A stretch of 45,021 nucleotides of DNA from a virus, in the IMG/VR virus record IMGVR_UViG_3300021076_000245, positions 1 through 45,021 of that record; one strand, 5' to 3'. Made by a program: the position numbers and the translations under genes. Shown here piece after piece: positions 13,685-21,700 of this stretch. How positions within the stretch are numbered: position 1 is the first letter of the stretch; each line of letters starts with the position of its first letter. The notes beneath the pieces were generated by a model. It worked only from the letters and a program-made list of their open reading frames with translations, was not told the origin of the DNA and did not search any database.

Positions 13685-15951
13685 TGGCTTCTTTCATTCT
13701 TCACTACAATCCATGGGAAGAAGATTTTCTTTATCGTATTAAAGATATTGTAGCAGGGCGCGCTAAGGTATTTTTAACTAAGACTAATCCTGCTGCAGTT
13801 ATGGAACTTATTATAATTGCAAAAGAAAAAAATTGCAAATGCGTAGCTACATCAAATGAAAAATTAGCTCGTTGGTTGGTTAAATGGGATGACAAAGACA
13901 CAAGAAAGAAATTCAGTTTAGATGCTTTTGCTGGCAGCATAATTGAGAGAAACGGAATTGAGTTTCTTATTCTACCTTCATTAGATAAACTAGTAAAGGT
14001 GAATTATGGGCAATTCATTATCAAGAGGTTCCTCAACAAACTTATTGTACCTGAGAGTTTTATTAAGATGCCTGCGTTTGATAACCAGTGGGAAGTTTTT
14101 ATGCCACAGAACGCAGATAGAATTTACGCTGAATTCAGAAATGCTACCTTCGTGTCTTCTGATAACGAAACAGGGAGCGAAGAGGATAAGACCATTACAT
14201 GTACAGGTTTTACGGCAGTTACTATTGACACGAAGTCAAACAGTTACACTACAAGTACTGTTGTCATCCCGTACACCAGCGAATTTAACTTAGCTTTTTC
14301 TCGCAAGTTACTTAATTTGCCGCAACCAAAAGTATTTCAAAATGGTAAGTATGACATTGCTTATCATTTACGATACAACTCTCCTGTTCGCAATTACGCC
14401 TTTGATACTATTAATCTATTTCATTGTTGGTATTCCGAATTGCCGAAAGACCTTGGCTTTATACCTTTGTTTCTATTACGTAATTGGGTTTATCATAAGT
14501 TTGAGAAGGATACTCTCGACGAACTGATATACTATCAGTACAATGCTAAGGATGCATTCATAACAGCAATGAGCTTTCTTGCTTTGTTGTATGAATTGCC
14601 AGATTATGCTATTAAGAATTATCTTATAGAATTTCCTACAGTGTTTCCTTGTATTCTTGTTGAGAATACAGGGATTCGCTGTGATGTAAATGCAATGCGA
14701 GAACTTGCAAAGCAGAGTGAAGAAGCTTTCAAAGGAGACTTAAAGTCTATTCAAACTATGGTAAGTAATTCGTTATTTAATCCTGGATCTCCGCCACAAT
14801 GTGCTAAGCTTTTTACAGTGCTTGGATGCGAAGACATTAAAGGTACAGGAAAGATTCCAATTGACAAAGCTTCAGCAAGACATCCTATCAACGAAAGAAT
14901 TCTTAAAAGTATTAAAGCGTTTCGAGAAGGGCGAAAAGCCTACGGAACGTATTTCGATGAAACTAAGCTGTGGCATAATAGAATATTCTACACACTTAAT
15001 CCACATGGTACCACAACAGGAAGGTTTGCTAGTAAAGAGTCCCATTTCTGGTGTGGATTGCAAATTCAAAATATTCCTAGAGATAAAGAAGAAGTTGCAG
15101 CCAAGAGAATGTTCGTTGCAGATAACGGCTTTTATCTTGGTGAATCTGACTTGGAACAAGCAGAGGCTAGAGATACAGCCTATCTTTCTGGAGACCTTCG
15201 ACTTATTGCAACAGTTGACGATACAACAAAAGATTACCACGGAATTAATGCTTCGTCATTTTTTGGAATGCCTTATGAAAAAATTATCAAATCATATCAA
15301 GATGACGAAGGACATTGGATTCATAAGAAGTTAGATAAAGAACTGCGTGATTTAGCTAAGCGAACTAATCACGGCGCAAATTATAATATGGGTCCTAGCG
15401 TTCTTTTAGATACAATGGGGATCAAGAATGTTATTCGTGCGAAGCAACTTTTAAAGCTTCCTGCTAGTTGGTCACTTCACAAAGTATGTGAATACTTGTT
15501 AGATAAATTCTCGAATACTTATTCGACGGTTAAAGGACCGTGGTATAAAAAAGTTATATCAGATGTAGAAAACACTCACATGCTTGTTGGTCCTACTGGC
15601 TGGACTCGTTATTGTTTTGGGCATCCTGCTAAGAATAAATTAGATCTTAATGCATATGTTGCACATCCTCCACAATCCCTTAATGCTATGGTGCTTAATA
15701 AAGCATGGTTAAAAGTATTTGAAATATGGAAGGAAAATCCAAATGATTTCTGGCCTCTTGCTCAAATACATGACAGCATACTTTTTCAGTATCGTATTGG
15801 CAGGCTGGATTTGGCAATTAAAGTCAAACGAGCTATGGAAATTCCTATTACTGTTAACGACACTTTCGGCATTCGTCGCACTCTCTTGGTACCTGCTGCT
15901 CTAAAAGCTGAGAATATTAGATGGTCAGAATTAAAAGACATAGCAGCATAG
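13684..15951 (+). CDS. Family A DNA polymerase with 3'-5' exonuclease domain
   Basis: A 755-residue replicative polymerase. The proofreading domain has the exonuclease motifs DNETG near residue 159 (Exo I), NGKYD near 219 (Exo II) and YNAKD near 284 (Exo III). The polymerase domain has motif A as SDLEQAEAR near 486, motif B as RDLAKRTNHGANYNMG near 555 and motif C as IHDS near 696. Aligned to E. coli Pol I, the residue at the Phe762 position is His and the residue at Glu883 is Ser; the metal-binding aspartates, Glu710, Arg754, Lys758 and Tyr766 are kept. No 5' nuclease domain is present. A 16-residue-scale gap separates it from the next gene at 15965, so they are one operon. Confidence 0.95.
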   Translation: MASFILHYNPWEEDFLYRIKDIVAGRAKVFLTKTNPAAVMELIIIAKEKNCKCVATSNEKLARWLVKWDDKDTRKKFSLDAFAGSIIERNGIEFLILPSLDKLVKVNYGQFIIKRFLNKLIVPESFIKMPAFDNQWEVFMPQNADRIYAEFRNATFVSSDNETGSEEDKTITCTGFTAVTIDTKSNSYTTSTVVIPYTSEFNLAFSRKLLNLPQPKVFQNGKYDIAYHLRYNSPVRNYAFDTINLFHCWYSELPKDLGFIPLFLLRNWVYHKFEKDTLDELIYYQYNAKDAFITAMSFLALLYELPDYAIKNYLIEFPTVFPCILVENTGIRCDVNAMRELAKQSEEAFKGDLKSIQTMVSNSLFNPGSPPQCAKLFTVLGCEDIKGTGKIPIDKASARHPINERILKSIKAFREGRKAYGTYFDETKLWHNRIFYTLNPHGTTTGRFASKESHFWCGLQIQNIPRDKEEVAAKRMFVADNGFYLGESDLEQAEARDTAYLSGDLRLIATVDDTTKDYHGINASSFFGMPYEKIIKSYQDDEGHWIHKKLDKELRDLAKRTNHGANYNMGPSVLLDTMGIKNVIRAKQLLKLPASWSLHKVCEYLLDKFSNTYSTVKGPWYKKVISDVENTHMLVGPTGWTRYCFGHPAKNKLDLNAYVAHPPQSLNAMVLNKAWLKVFEIWKENPNDFWPLAQIHDSILFQYRIGRLDLAIKVKRAMEIPITVNDTFGIRRTLLVPAALKAENIRWSELKDIAA

Positions 15952-15964
15952 GGGGAATGCATGA

Positions 15965-17227
15965 ATGTCAAATTTTATTGAAGACTATTTGCAATTTACT
16001 TGGGAAACTGAGCCACCACGCGTTTTTCATAGATGGTCTGCAATAATGGCAGTTTCTGCTTTGCTCGGTAGAAACTACTATTGTAATCATGGGATGTTTA
16101 GAATATTTCCAAATCTGTTTACTATGTTTATCGGAGATGCTGGAACAAGAAAAAGCACTGCTATTAAGATCATGAAAAAGCATTTAGCAGCTTCGGGATA
16201 TGATACATTTGCTGCTGATAAGACAAGACTTGAGAAGTTTCTTCTTGATCTAGAAGGCGAACAAGTAGAAGAAACAGTAGGTGCTGGCAAGAAAAACTAT
16301 GATGCAGTTCTTGCTACCAACCTATGGGGAGATGAAGCTACAAATGAACCTAGAGAATGCTTTATTTGTGCAGATGAGTGGAATGACTTTGCACCTAGAG
16401 GTGATATTGATTTTTGCACTTTATTAGGCAATTTTTGGGATTGGGATAATGAGAAAAGGCCATATACTCACAGGCTTAAAAATTCAAAAAGCGTTAGTAT
16501 TTATCAACCTACATTAACAATACTCGGTGGCAATACGCCAGATGGTTTGGCTAAAGCGTTTCCACCAGAGATGATAGGAACAGGATTTTTATCACGAACA
16601 CTTTTTATTTATGGAGAAAGAAGTGGACGTAAGTATACGTTTCCGCCAATTCCAAGTGACGAAGCTGTTGAGAAAGTTATTTCGCAGCTTGCGGACATTC
16701 GTGCTACGTGCATGGGCAAAGTATCATTTACAGAAGGTGCTGTCAAAATACTTGATCATATTTATCGAGAATGGGAAGATCTCGATGATGTACGATTCAA
16801 GTCGTATAGTAATAGAAGATTTACACAGTTGCTTAAACTTTGCTTGGTTTGCGCTGCGGCTCAAAAAGCCAAGGAGATTAGCGAAGAAATCATTATTCGT
16901 GGAAATACATATTTATCATCCATCGAAAGCACTATGCCGCGTGCACTTGGGGAATTTGGCAAGGGACGAAATAGTGATGTTGCTAACAAAATCATGGACC
17001 TATTGGCAACAACAGGAAAACCCTTAACAGTTAAAGATATTTGGGCACATGTCCATAATGATTTAGACAAGATTAATTTGTTAGCAGATATAATGAATGG
17101 CCTTAGTATAGCGGAAAAAATTCAACATATTCCGCAAAAAGGCTTTCTTCCTAAGAAAATACGAAAAGCAATTCCAGATTATGTAGATTTTGGATTGCTT
17201 ACAGATGAAGAAAGAAGGAGTAGCTAA
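15965..17227 (+). CDS. DUF3987-like P-loop ATPase, putative replicative helicase
   Basis: This 420-residue protein begins with an FHRWSAIMAVSALLGRNYY segment, as is common in the DUF3987 group found in phage and mobile-element primase-helicases. Walker A is GDAGTRKST near residue 57, and Walker B is CFICADEW near 132. The motif-III-like LTILGGNTPDGL segment follows. The C-terminal 70 residues look like a winged helix. No primase (Toprim or AEP) domain is present in the protein. It sits directly after the polymerase and is the best candidate for the replicative helicase or loader. The start is ATG 15965; an out-of-frame ATG at 15961 is not used. Confidence 0.8.
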   Translation: MSNFIEDYLQFTWETEPPRVFHRWSAIMAVSALLGRNYYCNHGMFRIFPNLFTMFIGDAGTRKSTAIKIMKKHLAASGYDTFAADKTRLEKFLLDLEGEQVEETVGAGKKNYDAVLATNLWGDEATNEPRECFICADEWNDFAPRGDIDFCTLLGNFWDWDNEKRPYTHRLKNSKSVSIYQPTLTILGGNTPDGLAKAFPPEMIGTGFLSRTLFIYGERSGRKYTFPPIPSDEAVEKVISQLADIRATCMGKVSFTEGAVKILDHIYREWEDLDDVRFKSYSNRRFTQLLKLCLVCAAAQKAKEISEEIIIRGNTYLSSIESTMPRALGEFGKGRNSDVANKIMDLLATTGKPLTVKDIWAHVHNDLDKINLLADIMNGLSIAEKIQHIPQKGFLPKKIRKAIPDYVDFGLLTDEERRSS

Positions 17228-17230
17228 GCA

Positions 17231-17650
17231 ATGACACAAAGAAACGATCAAGGAAAAGATAAACAATTCGGATATCGCGATGAGCATTGGCTTATTCTGG
17301 AAAAGATTCCTCCAGAGTCAGTAGTAAGACTTCGTGAACTTATTGCGAAACCTGAGCATCATGATCTCTATATAAGAGCAATTAAAGGAAGCACATTCGA
17401 AGAGTGCATTGGCATTCTAGCAGCGTGTCTTGACATCGCTCTTGATGGACTGTATGAAGCGTCAGATTTATGCGAGATGCTTTGCGATGCAATCAATAAG
17501 AGACATACGGTAGATAATAAACCGTGGATTGCAAATTCGCATCTTATCAGTGCAGAACTTGTTGAGAGGCAAGGTGAGCTGAGCCTAGAAGAAAATCCAA
17601 ATGGCGAAATGGGAACTTTAGTTCCTAGTGACAAAAAGGAGATTAACTGA
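17231..17650 (+). CDS. Unknown 139-residue protein
   Basis: The start follows AAGGAGTAGCTAAGCA, three bases after the previous stop. The protein is helical and acidic, with an ECIGILAACLDIALDGLYEAS helix-rich centre and a flexible C-terminus. No family is recognised. The position in the polymerase operon suggests a replication-related or nucleotide-related role, but nothing in the sequence proves it. Confidence 0.75.
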   Translation: MTQRNDQGKDKQFGYRDEHWLILEKIPPESVVRLRELIAKPEHHDLYIRAIKGSTFEECIGILAACLDIALDGLYEASDLCEMLCDAINKRHTVDNKPWIANSHLISAELVERQGELSLEENPNGEMGTLVPSDKKEIN

Positions 17651-17651
17651 G

Positions 17652-17945
17652 ATGGCTACAAATCTTAACATTGACCCAACTAGACTTAGGATATTAGCAA
17701 ACAAAATAGAGGAGTTGCAAAGAGCAAAAGACTTTAACAGATTTAAGCCTTCTACAGGAGATATAAAAATATCTTGGAACTTTGGAAGCTCTTGCGAAGG
17801 ATACAAAGAAGCTACAACTATGCTAGCTAGAGTAGTAGAAAAACACTTTACACAGTTATGGATCGAAGCTCTAGCTGATACAGAAGATGCGCTAGATGAT
17901 CTGCAAAAATCGCTGTCTGGGATAGTTGAAAAAATTAAGGAGTAA
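17652..17945 (+). CDS. Unknown 97-residue protein
   Basis: I start at ATG 17652, with AAAAGGAGATTAACTGAG upstream; a longer TTG frame would overlap the previous gene. The product is helical at both ends with an FKPSTGDIKISWNFGS beta segment between. No family is recognised. It belongs to the same run of closely spaced genes. Confidence 0.72.
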   Translation: MATNLNIDPTRLRILANKIEELQRAKDFNRFKPSTGDIKISWNFGSSCEGYKEATTMLARVVEKHFTQLWIEALADTEDALDDLQKSLSGIVEKIKE

Positions 17946-17950
17946 CTGAG

Positions 17951-18490
17951 ATGACAAATATATGCATGATTGATCTTGAGACGTTAGCAACTTCCGCAGA
18001 CGCCTATATACTTTCTATAGGAGCTGTTGTATTCGATTCCTCTTCTAATGTCTTTTTGCCTAGCGCTAAATTTTATGAAGTGCTAAGCTTAGAAGAACAA
18101 GCGGGGAGTAGAATCTCAACTGATACTCTTTGTTTCTGGCTTAAACAAAGTGAGCTAGCTAGAAACGCTATATCCTGTTGCGAAAAAGTATCTATAGAAG
18201 AAGCTCTAAATAATCTGTATCATTTTATAAAAAACAACAAAGTAGAAGAAGTTTATAGTAACGGGGCTAGCTTTGATATTCCAATTCTTGAACTAGCTTA
18301 TACCAAATACATAGTAGAAATACCCTGGAGTCACAAAGCTTCTCGTTGCTTTAGAACAATGAAAGCTTTATTCTGGCATGTAAAAGAACCAGAATTTACA
18401 GGAGAAGCTCATAATGCTTTAGCAGATGCTAGACATCAAGCAGAATGGCTTTATCTTATGCTTCAAGAAGCAAAGGAAAAATTACAATGA
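17951..18490 (+). CDS. DnaQ-like DEDDh 3'-5' exonuclease
   Basis: The 179-residue protein has the full active site: IDLETL at residues 7-12 (Asp8, Glu10), SFDIPIL near residue 107 (Asp), and HNALADARHQA near residue 155 (His and Asp). This order fits the phage exonuclease group related to Rv2179c and RNase T, which trims RNA or single-stranded DNA ends. A role in RNA turnover or DNA end trimming cannot be separated from the sequence alone. The start follows AAGGAGTAACTGAG. Confidence 0.9.
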   Translation: MTNICMIDLETLATSADAYILSIGAVVFDSSSNVFLPSAKFYEVLSLEEQAGSRISTDTLCFWLKQSELARNAISCCEKVSIEEALNNLYHFIKNNKVEEVYSNGASFDIPILELAYTKYIVEIPWSHKASRCFRTMKALFWHVKEPEFTGEAHNALADARHQAEWLYLMLQEAKEKLQ

Positions 18491-18753
18491 ACGAAATAGA
18501 GTTTCGCACGGGTAAACCGCACATAGTACAGATTGCAATTCAACGATGGGCGCTATTTGATTCTAAAGGCGTTAGCGTAGTCGGTGTTGCAGATGTACTA
18601 ACTGACAAAGAAAAGCTTCGTCCTATAGATGTGGAAATATCTCACGAAGGACGAAGCTTTAGATTTAGCGAAGGAATGTTGAAATTAGTAGAGATGAAGC
18701 AACCTATGGAGTCAGTTCAGGCTGCAAAGGATTTAGAGGCTTCTGATAATTAG
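18487..18753 (+). CDS. Unknown 88-residue protein, last gene of rightward arm
   Basis: I start at ATG 18487, which overlaps the exonuclease stop as ATGA. The protein is beta-rich with an EFRTGKPHIVQIAIQRW start and a charged C-terminus. No family is recognised. Its final 50 bases overlap the 3' end of the large late gene on the opposite strand, where the two transcription arms meet. Confidence 0.75.
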   Translation: MNEIEFRTGKPHIVQIAIQRWALFDSKGVSVVGVADVLTDKEKLRPIDVEISHEGRSFRFSEGMLKLVEMKQPMESVQAAKDLEASDN

Positions 18754-21700
18754 AAGAAACTGTACTATTATTACCAGCTAATGGCGCTACGGGAGACTGT
18801 GGCGCCATTGTTGTACCTGTGTTTCTAACGTCAGGAAGCGGTTGTCCTCCCATTACTTTCATAGCTTGCTGCGCTCGTGGAGAATTGAGTTGCTGCAATA
18901 CTTTATTTGCCATGCTGACAGTCGACTCTTGTTGCCATTGCATCATCTTCTGAGGAAATGTAATCATATTTCCACCTAGCGAAGCATAGCGGTTCATGAA
19001 AGTTTCTGTTTGATTAGGTGACAATTGCTTTCCACCTAGCATATTAGAGCGGACTTCTTCGCCTAGAAACTCCATAGCTGCTCTATCTTTGGCAGCGAAT
19101 AGATTTCTACGATAATCATCATTAAGAATTATAGCTTCATCTAACGGCCGTGCCCCAATAAGTCTAGCAAAATAAGCGCCACCGAAGAGGTCACTAAGAC
19201 CGCTGGTATGATAATTGCTATCGTTTGTGGCAATTAATCCTCCTTTGCTAGTGGTGCTGTATCCTTGCATCAATTGCGCCAACCCAGCTAACGGTCGCGA
19301 CACTCCATTGTGTTCAATGCCCATCAACAGATTATTGACTGCATCTCCGCCACCTGCAACTTTTTCAAACATATTATAAATGTTTTGTACAAAGCGAATG
19401 CTACCAGAGATGCCAGCCCATTCAAGAGGATTGACTGGAAGCACAGTAAGATTTCGCGGATTCATTTCCGCTCGTGTATACATACTAGCACCCAGTACAT
19501 TTGAAACGCTTCCATACAAAATATACTTGCCGAGAGTTTGCCCAAAGAAATCTGGAAGCGTGCTGTAGATATCTGCATTTCCAGTGTTGCCAGATGCTGA
19601 AGCAATAGCTTGATTGATTACATTAAGTCCAGGCAATCCTTGTGCACCGAACAAAGTTCCTTGTAATCCTCCCATCAATGCCATTGTCTTAGCTTCGCCA
19701 TTTCCTACATAGCGAAACATATTCTGCATTAGATTAAGATAGAAGCTTTGGAACAATCCAACTGCTTGACCAATAGGTCCCTGAAATGCGATCGGTCGTT
19801 GAGCAGTTACTATGTTTGTTTTAATTCTATTTACAAAACTCCAAATATTATCTGAAAGATCTTTGCCCTCGTAGCCGAGAGTATCATGAAATATTTGATA
19901 ACCAACATCGCAAGCTACGAAATTGCTAAATGCTTCCGATAGATCGAAAGGTTTACGTAAGAAATCTTTAAGCGATCCATAATATGCTTCAGCTTTAGCA
20001 TCATTGTTAATTCCCATAGGAAGCGACACATTTTCAAGTCTGCTAATTTCTTCGCTACCAGTTGTGCGGCCTTCAACAATACCTTTGTACAACGCTGTTC
20101 TATCAGCAAATTCATCAGAATTTTGTCTGAAGAAATTCGTTATTGCCTTGTACATTGGTTTAGCAACAGCAAATACGCTTTTGCTTTCATCGGTAGGAAG
20201 CGCTGTCATGAATAGATCTTTAGCAACTCCACCAGTAAGAACGTGAGCGCCTTCAACAGCAGCAAGCATAGGAGTTGTAATAGCATGAAGCAATTGCTGT
20301 AACGGATCAAACTTAATTACAGCACTACCAAGAATTGCATTGTTAGCAGCGATGATTTTAGAGAGATATCTCTGCGGAGGCAGTTGATTTGCAATTTCGT
20401 AGTTCTGCATTCCTTTAATCGCATCTCCGAAGGGATCTCCAAGTCCTGCTGTTTTCATAACATTGTTAGCTTCTTCGACGCTAGACTGGTTAAGCCTAAC
20501 AGAAGTTAAAGCATCTCGCATAGTTTTAAAAGCAGTATCCGCATAGGATTCAACTTTCTCTTGAGCATAGTTCCAGAAAGTGTATTGATCCTTATTGGAA
20601 ACATTTAATGCAAGACGCTTATAACTGTCGAAAGGATTACTTTGCATTTTAGCGAAAGCATCTTGCGTCGGATTTTGCATCTTAGATGTTGCAAGACTGC
20701 TAAAGCGATCTCCGAGAGAGTCGAGCTCAGCGAACAATTGCCCATTCACCAATTCAGTGAAGTTGCGAATTTGGGAAGTTTCCATTTTCGCGTGCCAATC
20801 AGTATAACGTTGTAGCGTAGTTTCTAGATTGACATTTGGAATTACATCATTAAGAATGCCTTTACGAGTCATCTCGCTGTTTACACGAGAGTTGTAAAAG
20901 TTCTTAGTGAAATCGTATTCACCGTAGGCTTTCTTGTAATCGGCTAGTTGTTGTTTTGTATACGTTTCAAAATCAGGGCCAAGAGCTAGAATTTTATTTT
21001 GCAAATCCTCATAGGAAGAAGCAGTGATTATACCAGTTCCATCATCGCTAAGAGGCAATCCCGCTTTTTGTTTTGCATATACAAAATAGGGATACTTTGC
21101 AGTGTCGATAGGCGGAGTATAAAGAACTCCAGTAGAAATGTTTCCGCGAGTTTGCAAACCTAAAGCAGCTCTACGAGAATTTTCATTGAGAATGCGAGCA
21201 TCATTAAGTTCCATATTTGCTTGCTCCCAAGCAGCAACTTTAGGAGACAAGACATAGAAGTTTCGAAGTCCTTGCGCAGGAAGTTGAGAAGGATCAATTC
21301 CTTTCGCTTGAATGAAACCGTTAGGCAGATAGTTATTATTCCAATTGTGAGTTACATTATTTTGTTCATCTTTGATTTCTTCGATAGAATCTTTTAGCAC
21401 AGCAACTTTGGATCCATCTTTTACAATGTCTCCAAATTGTGAACCTGCAACATCATCGGGAAGGAATACAAACTTTTCTCCGGTGCGTTGGCGAACTGCT
21501 ACAAAAGCATTAAGTTCAAGGGCAGCTTTGCTATCATCTTTAAGATCGCGCGACAACGGAGCAAGAGTATCCGTAATTGTTTGATAACGCGAATTAACAA
21601 GTCTACTTACATTGCGACCAACAATTTCGCAAGCCTGCTGAGCAGAGTTGTAAGCTCCTTGTGCAAACTTTAAAAATCCAGCCCCAGCAGGAGTAGAAGC

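Noticed and set aside
13684-15951. Polymerase of the 2-aminoadenine (Z-genome) type
   Set aside because: The active-site changes prompted the idea, but no PurZ, DatZ or MazZ-like gene is present in the window.
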